Below, piece after piece: positions 52,754 to 62,880 of a stretch of DNA of 64,000 nucleotides. A program made the position numbers and the translations under genes. Under the pieces are notes generated by a model. That model was not told where the DNA came from and ran no database searches. It saw only the letters and a program-made list of their open reading frames with translations. The first letter of the stretch is position 1. Every line of letters begins with the position of its first letter. Origin of the DNA: Cycas panzhihuaensis (taxonomy: Eukaryota; Cycadophyta); contig CM041465.1 of the NCBI GenBank assembly GCA_023213395.1, forward strand, positions 236,351,741 to 236,415,740, written 5' to 3'.

Positions 52754-55272
52754 TGTTTCCGCCATCGGGAATGGACTCGGACGCATCGACCTGAGTTTGT
52801 GCAGGTATATGTTCTTACTTTTCTTACTTATGATTGCTAAGGTAATTTAGAATAGTTTGATTGACATGTGCCTGCACGCATTGCTCGTTTGCCTGTTCAT
52901 TATGCATGTGCCTAACGGCACCTCTTAGCCTATGACGACTCACTGAGGGCATCCATAAGCGGATCGACACCCGTATGGCGTCTGACCACTCACGATGTCT
53001 CCATGGTCTTTCGGGATGCTTTTGCCAGCCTGTTTGCTCTTGTTACAGCGTGCCACTTATGTTGCAAACCCTTCCTAAGCCTGGTTTAACCCTTAGTTGG
53101 GGCTCTTTGCACCATTTTGAGTACTTGCCCACTGCCTGGGCCTTCCCCCAGTTGATTTAATTCATGTTCAGCCCTTGTTCTTACCTTAAAAAGCTGATTT
53201 TTATGACTTTTATGTTGCATTTTTCTCTTTTTTCAAATTCGTTAGCATCTGCAAACTTAGCGGTACCACAAAGTTCTTGCAGCCGGTGCATCGCAGAAAC
53301 TTAGCTACCGCCAAGTTTGTCATGACGACTGCTTAAAATTTGAAAAGAAACCACGACGATGTGGCCGTTTTTCGGAGGCTGCGTGGCTCGAAACGCTGGA
53401 GGCCCCAAGGCCCCAACGTTCACTTGCTATGCCCAAGGCATAAAACCCCTTTTTTCATTCATTTACCTTATTCTTGAGTTCACTTTTCTAGACTTCCAAG
53501 CAAAAACTCTCTACCAAAAGACAAAGGAAAACACAGAAACTAAGGATTTTCATGTACAGCAGTTGAGCAGAGGTGAAGTGGGCTACTACCAGCTGGAGTT
53601 GCAGGGCCATTGCTGCCCCCTACGTCTCTCCATCACAAGCTTCACCTTCTCTTACAAATACTCAAAGATCCAAAGCATTTCTTCATAAGAAAGACTACTC
53701 CAAAGGACAACTTCTAGCTCCCATCTTGCACGGAGCTTCCTCCTTCCATCTTCTTGCAAAGGACACTTAAAACCAGCCTTTAGACGCTTGTACTCTTTGC
53801 TCCAAGTGGCCAAGTGCATGCATACATGCTCTCCTTCATTCAAGGTATTTCTTGTCTCTTGTTGGTGCATTTTTCCTTGCTTTTGTTGTTCTATTTGCAA
53901 GCTCTTCTCCCTCTTTGCGTGAACTTCCTTTGGGATCTCCTTTGTCACTTGATGCAAGTAACCTTACCTAGTTGTGGCTTACTCTAGTGCTGCCCTAGAT
54001 TGGGTGCATTTTCTTGCATTTCCTTGAAACCCATCCTCTTCCTCTTAGCTTCCTCCTTCGCCATTTCCTAAGCTAGCAAGATAAAGGGTTTCACACGAGG
54101 GTTTGAGGGAGATATGCGGGGTTCCGTCCCCCATTGCCGTCCTTCTCCCCAAGGGTTCCGTCCCTTATCCTCTCCCCCTTTAGCACCCGTGCTTTCTTAG
54201 GAAACGGAGCTAGGGAAGCCTTGGAGAGTTGGGTTGAGTTTCCCTCTTGGTGTAGGAAATTTGTTACTACATGACTCACCTTGTTGCATGCTAGCACTAT
54301 TTTCCCTATACCCTGTGGAGACCTCTCGTGGGTGAGTTAGCCATCCCGAGGCTACACTCAATCCCATTTGGTGCGTTTTATGGTGTACGACAGTCCGCAT
54401 ATTTATCGCGCGGCCTTGTTTCATTTTCGTTACATGTTGGTGCTTAACTACATTTTTCTAGCGTAGTTGATTTCATTTTCAGTATATACACATATATCTT
54501 GTTGTGCTCAGAGCCTCGCTCCCGAGAGGAAGGCGTGTGTTGGGATTGTTTGCGAGGATTGCGTTGGAGGAATCATTGCGTGAGATCGACCGTTCTTGGT
54601 CGGCCCCCATATGGTATTTCTTCTCCCTTTCGGTTGAGCTTTGCTTTCGTTTCCTTCATTTCGCTTAGTCCTTGCATGCTTTTGGGGAGGTAAGTGCACC
54701 CGTTCGTTACTCGCGATCGACGTTGCATGCGCGGGAGGAGGAAAGGAGCGCAACCGAGGAGGGGAACCTGTGTGTCTACTCGGACGCCGTATCCAGGTAT
54801 TTTCCACGTATCTTTAGTGTTTCCTTTATGCTTTTATGTCTCTTTGCATTTACTTTGATAGGTAAAGGAACATAAAAGAAGAAAGAAAAATAATTGTTTA
54901 TTTTACATTTGCCTTCTCGTGTTACTTTGTTACATTGCATAATATAGGAATAGAAGGCTTGTTTGCGTTGTATCCCCTAGCCGCATTCTACCCCATTTTC
55001 TTTACACTTTTAGTTGGTTGCCCCCTCGTCGCCTTCTCATTGCCTTGAGAAGTAGCGGCCGAGGATTCTTTTTCCCTTCCGGCCATCCCAAGGGTAGGAA
55101 GGCCTCGTCTTGCACGGCCACTGAAGCAACTGTGCACCTTGCGATCCTGCACTCCGCCTCCAACAAGACGGACGTCCTGCGAGGTATGATCCTCGCTATT
55201 TAGCCTGTTTAGCATATTGTTTTATGCCCTTCCCGCAAGGCGTTGGATCATTGCCCCACGGAGAGCGTTTCA
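52754..55272 (+). repeat. D: 3' LTR (2519 bp)
   Basis: TGTTTCCGCC...GCGTTTCA; direct repeat of 45367-47880. Directly followed by CCTTC and the resumed C sequence. Confidence 0.92.
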
Positions 55273-55277
55273 CCTTC
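55273..55277. repeat. TSD of element D, right copy
   Basis: CCTTC, matching 45362-45366. Confidence 0.92.
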
Positions 55278-55731
55278 TAGCCCTGTCTCCCATTACACCT
55301 CCTTAGCCCCTATTTTTCTCATCTCTTCAGGTGCATTTATGGTGTTGCGCTGACTCACTTCTTGCTAGGGTCCTTCTATCTCATTTTGTGTACCACTCTC
55401 GTGCCTGCTCGAGTTTATACTAGTTTGGCTCATTTGGTCATCCTGGATTCACTTTTATAGTCTGTTCGTGCCCCTAGAGTCTCTAGAGGAAGCACTCCCT
55501 CTGGTCGAGATCATTCTTTACTCTCTTAAATAACCTTTGGCACCCTAGGTTGGCCTTTTCACCGACCACTCTCTGCCAGTGGTTGGATAGCCTACTCTTA
55601 TCCTCTAGAAGCCTCATTTGTTGGGTCCTCCTACCCTTTACGACCACCATTGTTAGCTATATAAGCCATTTTCTCTTCGACTGTGACTCTATTGCATATT
55701 TTCTCTACTAAGACACCTTCTTTTCTCACCT
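55278..55731 (+). other. C: leader of the second RNase H, resumed after D
   Basis: Colinear with 7340-7771 of A. Pyrimidine-rich, with no gene seen. Confidence 0.5.
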
Positions 55732-56245
55732 ATGACTCTCTCCATCTTCACCGATGGTGAAAGCCATGGTAATCCCAGTCCCTCTGATGTCGTATGGATT
55801 CTTCACAACCCTTTCGAACATGATTTCCATCATTCCAGAATCTTCCTCCCTGAGGCCACCAACAACAAAGCTGAGTACACAGTCGTTATTAAAGCCCTCA
55901 CCAATGCACTCTATTTCTACCACAGATCCATTGTTCTTCTTTGCGACTCCCAAGTGGCAGTGTCCCATCTCACCCAGGTTTACCAGGTACGATGCCCATA
56001 TTTAAGAGCCCTTGCTTCGACCGCTAGGTCCCTATTGGCTTGTTTCCAATTTGTCAACATTTGACACATCCCTTGGGCCCTCAAAGCTGAGGTGGATAGC
56101 CTTGTTCACCTCATCCTTGAGCGTCGCCTTCCTCTTCTTATTGACTGCCCTTGAGAGATTTGCTCAGTCGCCCTGTCACCTAAGTCTTGGACCATCCTGC
56201 ACTTCACTTTGTGATCTGTTTGTACCTCTGGAAGGTAGTCACTAA
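55732..56245 (+). pseudogene. C: second RNase H, catalytic residues kept
   Basis: Open for 110 residues from MTLSIFTDGESHGNPSP: Asp8 of FTDG, Glu48 of NNKAEY and Asp72 of LLCDSQ stand where RNase H needs them. After one stop (near 56062) HIPWALKAEVDSLVHLILER supplies the last acidic position. Compared with A the glycines of GNPGP are partly lost (GNPSP). It is the best-preserved aRNH in the window, and the stop separates only the C-terminal part. It belongs to C and was split from the rest of C by D. Confidence 0.85.
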
Positions 56246-56572
56246 TGAGGTTAAACTATGGTGACCATCAGGTTTGCTCGTTTACCCTTTCTTTTGTCAC
56301 CATTGTACTTTCTCTTTGTACTCTTACGATGGGGGCATTCGCCCCATCCGTCATAGCTTCTAGTCAATTCTCAGGTGGCATATAGATAGCCCCTATGTTG
56401 TCTCCACCCCTGTCCTTATATCCACATGTTCTACCACGATACTCGCTGGCACCCTTGGCTCCTATTGTGATCGTGGTTAATATATATATACATGTGCTAC
56501 TGATGGTTTGTTTCTAGCATTCGCCATCGCACCATACTTATGAGTGGCGAGGCTCTACTACCAATGGGGCAG
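56246..56572 (+). other. C: 3' untranslated part and PPT
   Basis: GATGGGGGCATTCGCCCCATC near 56328 is a small inverted repeat. A TATATATATA run is at 56481-56491. CCAATGGGGCAG (56561-56572) before TGTTTCC is the PPT. Confidence 0.65.
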
Positions 56573-59370
56573 TGTTTCCCAGCTATTGGGAATGGATATG
56601 GAAAGGTCAACTCAGGTAACCGCAGGTATGCTTCTTCCTTTTCACCCTTATTGTTTCTTTGAAAACGTATATAGAAACATTGCCTCATTACATGATTGAC
56701 TGCCATATTTGTGTGATCACCTTGCATCTATTGCTTGATCATACTCCTTGCCATACTTTTAGCCTATGACGACTAGCGAGACCTACCTTTCTGTAAGGTA
56801 GGCATCCCCATGTCACTCTACGACCCTCTGTGCCACCTCCACATCACCTCATGCCTCACTCGACTTGTATGACCTGCTCATACCTTGATCTTGTGTCCCC
56901 ATCACGACATTTCTGGGAATTCTAACTCTTGATGCCTCATTTGGTCTAGTTCACATGTCACTTGGACTGTCCCTAGCCACCTGGACAATAGGGCTAGCCC
57001 CTCTTAGGCCTATCACATCTCTTTTTAGGGCTCCTAGAACCTTGGCCATTGTTATTTTAGCATTTTAGTCTCACACTACTGTAAACTAAGTGGTACCGCA
57101 AAGTTTACCGTGGTGCAACTATTGTACTTTATTTTTTTTTATCTGCCATGGTAATTCTCACTTTTTTCATGGAATTGGCACATTGATAAGTGACCAACTC
57201 AGCCATTCTTGAACCCTAATTCCTTGATTAGGGTTAGGATGTGTATATATCCTGAAAAGTACTTCATTTCATATCTCTTGGCTCTCAAACATCACGTTCT
57301 ACTACTATAATTATGCTCTCTTATTCCTTCCTTTCATAGGTATGCCTGCAACTCTGCATTTTTTGCCATTCCATCTCAGGATCCACCTATAGCAACTCTG
57401 TCCCATGGCAGGACTCTCCTCCAAATATTTCCAAGAAAAATCTCCTCGTTCCTCCCTCAATTTCACCCAGTAAGTGTCCACCATAGCTCCACTTTCGAAA
57501 ATACCCTACAAACCTTGTAGGACCTGCTCTCTTCCACTGGTAGTAGGGATAGATTTGCCCTTAACTTAGCCTAGTAGGTACTTCTTACCTTGTTTTTATG
57601 TTTTAGTATATATTTACTCCATTAGAGCTTATTCAAAAGTGTATTTTTCTTCACTTTTATCTGTTGGTTATAGAAAGGATTGCTCTTCCTTGTGTTTAGC
57701 TTCAAATACCTTGATTTCCTTCCCATTCTCTGCTGGTTTTCTTCAAGAAAGCTATGGGAGAGGGCTTACAAGTATTGGGTGAAGGGAGTAAGGTGGGTTT
57801 TATCCCAGTTAGACCTACTCCCCAAGGGCAAACACCTTCCCATCCTTCCTCTCTTGAGCCCATGCTTTCCTTGAGCTTAACTAGGAGTGGGTGAAATCTA
57901 AGCTTGCGTTAGATACCAGTATACACAGCCATTGCTACACTGATTCTAGACCTACACGTTCTTCTTTTGAGCCTTCTCTGTGCCAATAACCTTGCCCAGA
58001 ATACATTTGGACCTTCGATAATGCTTGCGAGGTGATTCACTATCCGTAGCGACTTCACTACCTATGCATCTCCCCTATGTCCCGCAACATTCATCCCCAT
58101 GCTTGTTTGTTGCTCATAGATTGTCATACAACCTTCACCTTATTGTATTTTGAGGCTGCATGGAGAGCCTTTTGTAGAGGGTTTTGCCATCCTGAGGCTA
58201 CCCTTTCCTTCTTGCTTGGTATACATGGCCTTTCATTGAGAAAAGCAGAATTATTTTTAGTAGTAGTTCTACTAACTTAAAATATAAAATTTTAGCATTC
58301 ATATCATATCTTTGCCTATATAGTATCTTGAAGCCCCTTCTTGGAAGGGAAAACCTCTTATGGTTGTAGGTTTGAAGCAACATTCGTGAAGAGAAAGAAT
58401 ATATGACTCTAGGTAAGTCTTCACCCTTCTTTCCTCTTCCACTTTATTCGCTTCTTTATACATTTGTTTGCTTTCTTTGCTTTTCCTACTCTACTTTGTC
58501 TTTTGTATAGGGAAGGTAAGGAAGCCCCTATTTTCTTCTTCAACTTTGGCTATGCACCAACTAAAGGTGAGAGGGTGTACGTTGCATGCAAGTGAGGTTC
58601 TTCATCAACCGCTACACTTTCCAGGTATGCATTGTCTCTCTCCTTCCACCCCTTTCCTTTTTATGCTCTTATCAAGTATCTATTGCATTTGCTTAATAGA
58701 TCATATAAAGGTAAAAAGGGTAATGAGCTAACTACTTACATTTGCTTTGCATATGTGTGTTGTGTGCTTGTCTTTTATAGGAAAAGGGCATAGTAGGGAT
58801 TACATTCCTCCTCCTTTTTTTCCTATCTAGTCTGGAAGCACCCTTAGTTGCATTCCACTTAGCTTGCATGCTTGAATGTATACAAGACACTTGTTCCTTT
58901 TTTCTCTTAGCCTTTTGTTATTTAATATAAAAGAGAGAGAGGGAGAGTAGCTCTCAGTCCCCTTTTTTTCTTCCATTACTTTCCTTAGTTAGATTTTCCA
59001 ATTAGCCCAAGGGAAGCATATCCATGCTTGTCTTAGGCCCTTTGCCTATAATCTTCTATCTCAAGTTCCTTTGCCAAAGTAACCCATCCTTCGAGGGTCT
59101 CTCCTCTTCCCTTCCGGCCATCCAAGGGTGGGAGGACCTTCCCCTTTGAGACTATTTGAGGTACCCCTGTGTGTATCTCCCCTCTCAGATTAGAAAGCTA
59201 CTCCAAGGAAGTTGGGCACCATTCATGGGTCCTGAAGTCGCGCTCCAGTGCACGGACGCCCTGTGTGGTGTTCCCTCTTGCTTATAGGTTTCTATCCATA
59301 CCCCCAGCATTAGCTTTTGACCACCTCAATTCCTACTAAGCATAGTGACCATCCTACAGATGCGATTCCA
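56573..59370 (+). repeat. C: 3' LTR (2798 bp)
   Basis: TGTTTCCCAG...GATTCCA. It pairs with 32273-35085. The inverted repeat at its start is TTCCCA...TGGGAA. The promoter with telo-box-like repeat and TATATAT is at 57212-57250. No coding capacity. Confidence 0.92.
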
Positions 59371-59375
59371 GAGGG
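59371..59375. repeat. TSD of element C, right copy
   Basis: GAGGG, identical to 32268-32272. Confidence 0.92.
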
Positions 59376-60391
59376 GATCGTACCTGGAATAGAATCTCCT
59401 TCACTCTCCATATACAACAAGATAACCTACAACCAAATAAGGTTTTTCCTTTCCCAAGTGGTACCAAATATATGTGGGATAGGTGTACAATATGGAGAAT
59501 GATCGGATGCATGTATCTTAGCCAAAAGAAATATATTCACCACAATATTGCTCTTCATTCTCTATATGTCATTTAGTAAACAATATTCAGGAGAAGGGAG
59601 AAAAGGGAGAAGGAGGATGGCTAGTCTCATAATGGCTAACCCTCTAGATCAAAAGTTCTCTATGATGACCAAGTACAGGGATGAGAGGAGGAGTAAGTGT
59701 AGCAAGCTCTTAGAATACAAGCAAAGAAACAATGAATAATATTACAAATATTGTCAATGTTACAGAAGTTGTAACATGCAACTTCTGTAACTTTGACAAG
59801 GCTAGGCTAAAGGGAAAAAGAGATATGGAATGAGGGTTGAAACCCCGCTTGTGTAGGACTAGCAAGGGCTAGTAGCAAGCACAGTAATAGGCTACCTACG
59901 CTACTACCAACAGTGACCTTCCTTCCAACGGCCCTTTAGAAACCCAAGGGAAGCACTGAGAAAGAAGAGGGGAGGAGAGAAGGGGGTTGTCTTTGAGGAG
60001 AAGGCTTGCTGGGGGCAGAACCCTACCTTTGCTCCTTTCACTCTCTGTAGGTGCCTCTTCTTTACTACCTCCTTAAAGAAACTAGGAAGTAGCCAAAAAA
60101 GTAAAAGAAACAAACAAAATGGGAGGGTTTTCCTCCTATTTACAGTAGAGAAAATAGAGAAATTTTGTTGTAAAAGTATTGACAAATGATGTTTGTGTTA
60201 CTCAAAGGAAGGGAAAATAAAGTACAAGCTCAGAGATACCTACTGTGGGTAGATCAGAGGAAGATCTATCTATGAAATGGGGGAGAGAATCTAACCTTAT
60301 ATGGTTTATAGGTGGGAAACCCTAATGGAGCAGCAAGTTGGAAGGAAATTGGAGTGAAGAGGAGAATCTGAACTTGATGGAGCACTTGGAG
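59376..60391 (-). repeat. B: 5' LTR, second part, truncated
   Basis: Continues B's 5' LTR beyond C and matches 11960-12985 of its 3' LTR. It breaks off after CACTTGGAG at about 60391, some 900 bases before the expected TGTTTCC end, where a fold-back structure begins. Confidence 0.85.
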
Positions 60392-60528
60392 AATCTTAGG
60401 TATTTCTTAATAGAATTCACTATAAATGCCAAACCCTTGACTAATTTATTGAAGAAGGGGGTCCCGTTCAATAAATTAGTCAAGGGTTTGGCATTTATAG
60501 TGAAGTCTGTTAAGAAATGCCTGAGAAA
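60392..60528. repeat. Fold-back inverted repeat of RT/RNase H sequence
   Basis: 60416-60453 and 60467-60504 are perfect reverse complements (38 bp) around a 13-base spacer. A further 24 bp on each side (60392-60415, 60505-60528) pair with six mismatches. The left arm reads FTINAKPLTNLLKKG on the plus strand; the right arm reads FTINAKPLTNLLN on the minus strand as part of element E. Confidence 0.93.
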
Positions 60529-61550
60529 ACCCAACTTGCTTAAAAATGACTTGATATGACATTGTGCTTTGGGCAGGGGCATGTCCAAGATAGCCTTGAC
60601 CTTGTCAGGGTCAATCTAGATCCCTTGTTTAGAAACAAGGAAGCCTAGGAGCTTGCCAGTAGTTACGACAAACACACATTTAAGAAAGTTTATATTGACA
60701 TGGTATTTGCGCCATCACATAAAGATGGCATGCAAATCCTCACAGTGGTGGGATCTCTTACAAGAGAGACCCATCATGTCATCCATGAAGACCTTAAGAG
60801 TTTTATTTATGAGGTCATAGAGGACAACCTACATCACCCTTTGGTAGGTGGCACCTGCATTCTTTAGCCCAAAGGGAATGGCCTTATAGGCAAGCATGCC
60901 CCATATAGTGGTAAAAGCCATTTTTTGATAGTCTTTAGGAGATATCTATAGTGGGTTATATCCAAAGAAGCCATCCATAAAAGACATGACTTAAAAACTA
61001 ATAGTATGATTGATGATTTGATCAATAAAGGGTAAAGGAAAGTTGTCTTTAAGGCATGCGTTATTTATGTATCAAAAGTCAATGCAAATCTAAATCGTCT
61101 CATTCTTTTTGGCAACAGGAACAATGTTGGAAACCCATTTGGGGTAATCGATGGAAGTGATTAGACCTACTTCTAGGAGCTTTTCTACTTCCATCTTGAT
61201 TACAATAGATAATTTTGGATGAAGAGGGCATTACTTTTATCACATGAGGTGAGCACCTGAAATAGTTGTGAGGTTGTGGATGATGATGGAGGGGTCAATT
61301 CCCTTCATGTCTAAGTAATCCCATGTAAAGACATCACAGAACTCTTAGAAAAGGTGTGTGTGTTCCTCCATTACCTTAGGTGAATATTCCACTCTAAATT
61401 TTATGACTTTGTCAGGTGCAACGACAATGTCCTTGGTTGCCCCCATGCACATGGCATTCCCTTCTTCAAAATGAAAGGGGGCTTGGTTAATAGGAGGACA
61501 TAAAGAAGATCTAGGTTGGTTTGGGTCAGCTAGGGGTGACCCAAAATCTA
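60505..61550 (-). pseudogene. pol: E: reverse transcriptase
   Basis: Minus-strand motifs: SIDYPKWVSNIVPVAKKNE near 61105-61160, LPFIDQIINHTISF near 61005-61045, FMDDMMGLSCKRSHH with the double Asp near 60755-60797, then GKLLGFLVSKQG near 60620-60655 and the thumb SFLSKLGFLRHFLTDFT at 60500-60555. Stops and shifts occur throughout (for example near 60610 and 60960). The domain ends in the fold-back, so no RNase H follows. Confidence 0.82.
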
Positions 61551-62290
61551 GGATCTTCTAATAACCAAGACTATGATGACCCGGGGGGAGATTAAGCATA
61601 GAGCTTACTAGATGCTCTAGTAAGACCTCATCATTCTCGAAGCAATCTACCCTGTGGATAGTTTTGCTTAGAGGGGATGATGAATAAGAAGTAGGAAGAG
61701 CAATGGGTCCATAACAGTCAACCCATTGCTTAACATAATTAGGAGACTCTTTAAAAGAGTTAGAGAGCATCCTCCTATGTCATGGAATAAGAGGCTCTCT
61801 ATCCCCATCATCTAAGGAAGATAATAAGGTGTGAGGGGTGGATAACAAAGGATCTTGAGATTCCACACATGAGATAGGAGTGACCACGTGCGGCACAGTG
61901 AGAATACTAGGCTCCTCTATGGAGATTATGGGTTGGGACTCAGAACTAGATGGATGATGAAGCAAGTGATCCCTATAGGTGTTTAGGAGAGATATGGGGC
62001 AAGGAGGCTCCTTGTCCTCATTGTTAAACTCATGGTCACTCAGAATAGTGAGGTACCCATAACTCCCCACACCAATAGAGGCAAAGTAGATAAGGTTGGA
62101 AGAGGAAGGGGAGGCCCCTTCCTCAGGTCTAGAGGTGCTGGAGATATCAATCGTATAAGTGGAAGCATAGGTAGATGGGCCTTTATTGCCCTTCGCTCGG
62201 TTGTGATCCACTTGATGAGACTGATATAATGGTTTAGTAGGAGGAGGCTTTTGGGAAACAACTTTCATTTATCTTTCATGGACGAATTTT
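61551..62290 (-). pseudogene. pol: E: protease-RT linker
   Basis: An open frame of 162 residues (62268-61780): MKVVSQKPPPTKPLYQSHQV, FASIGVGSYGYLTILSDHEF, then Ser/Pro-rich text. A second open part (61770-61558) carries RVDCFENDEVLLEHLVSSML and GHHSLGY. These match the linker of A, B and C. No enzyme signature. Confidence 0.75.
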
Positions 62291-62880
62291 AGTTACCCCT
62301 AATGGGACAAGCACATGGCTTCTATTTAGTTAAGCCATGGGTATCTCAATAAGAGATTATAGTCCACATCCACATTGAGGACTATTATATCTATAAGGAT
62401 GGCTTTGTCCTCAAGAGTAAGAGGAATAGAGACTGATCCTAAAGGCATCATTTCATTACCATTGTAGCCTTAGCAATGCCATGGAACTAGCTCAAGAGCC
62501 ATTATGCCTAACTCTTGCATGATGTGTAATGGCATAACATTAACAGAAGAACCATTATCTATAACAATCCTTCTAAGGGTGCACTTGGGAGTATCTATGG
62601 AAATGGTAAAAAGATAATACCACTGACATTCCCTTTCACTCACAGGGGGGAGGTCTTTAAGGTTGAAGGCAATGATGGGCTTCCAGCTTGGGGTAGCACT
62701 CAAAGCATGGATGGGTACATCTGCTAGACCCAAAGCCTCCATGAGTAGAGCACATTACTCATGACAACTCTACAAGATGTCCATCATGGACATCCTAGTA
62801 GTCATGGTGTAGAGCTCATCTATCATCGATAAGGACTTCCCTTTCTCGGTAGGTTGGGGAAGTTCCCTTCAAAAATCATA
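62291..62880 (-). pseudogene. pol: E: aspartic protease
   Basis: Open at 62742-62470: MEALGLADVPIHALSATPSW, ECQWYYLFTISIDTPKCTLR, IVIDNGSSVNVMPLHIMQEL (active centre, Asp kept). A stop after LVPWHC is followed by PLGSVSIPLTLEDKAILIDI and VLNVDVDYNLLL. The Trp after ECQ that is a stop in A and C is intact here. Stops lie on both sides, so it is not functional. Confidence 0.85.

Larger units (their letters stand above)
45367..55272 (+). mobile_element. Element D: non-autonomous gypsy derivative (LTR, gag, protease, LTR)
   Basis: Two LTRs of about 2.5 kb, PBS and PPT enclose gag, protease and the linker. RT, RNase H, integrase, antisense gene and aRNH are absent. The remaining pieces match the full-length elements in order, and the region after pol carries a hairpin unit in four tandem copies. 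D is richer in GC and CpG than its host C. A perfect TSD shows it moved as a unit, so proteins were probably supplied in trans (inference). Confidence 0.9.
32273..59370 (+). mobile_element. Element C: complete Ty3/gypsy element, Tat-like, with nested D
   Basis: Both LTRs (TGTTTCC...GATTCCA), PBS, gag, protease, RT, RNase H, integrase, hairpin, antisense gene, aRNH and PPT are present. Flanked by a perfect 5-bp TSD (GAGGG) in the 5' LTR of B. Without D (45367-55272) and one TSD copy it is about 17.2 kb. Frames carry stops, mostly C-to-T type, so it is not autonomous now. Confidence 0.92.
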
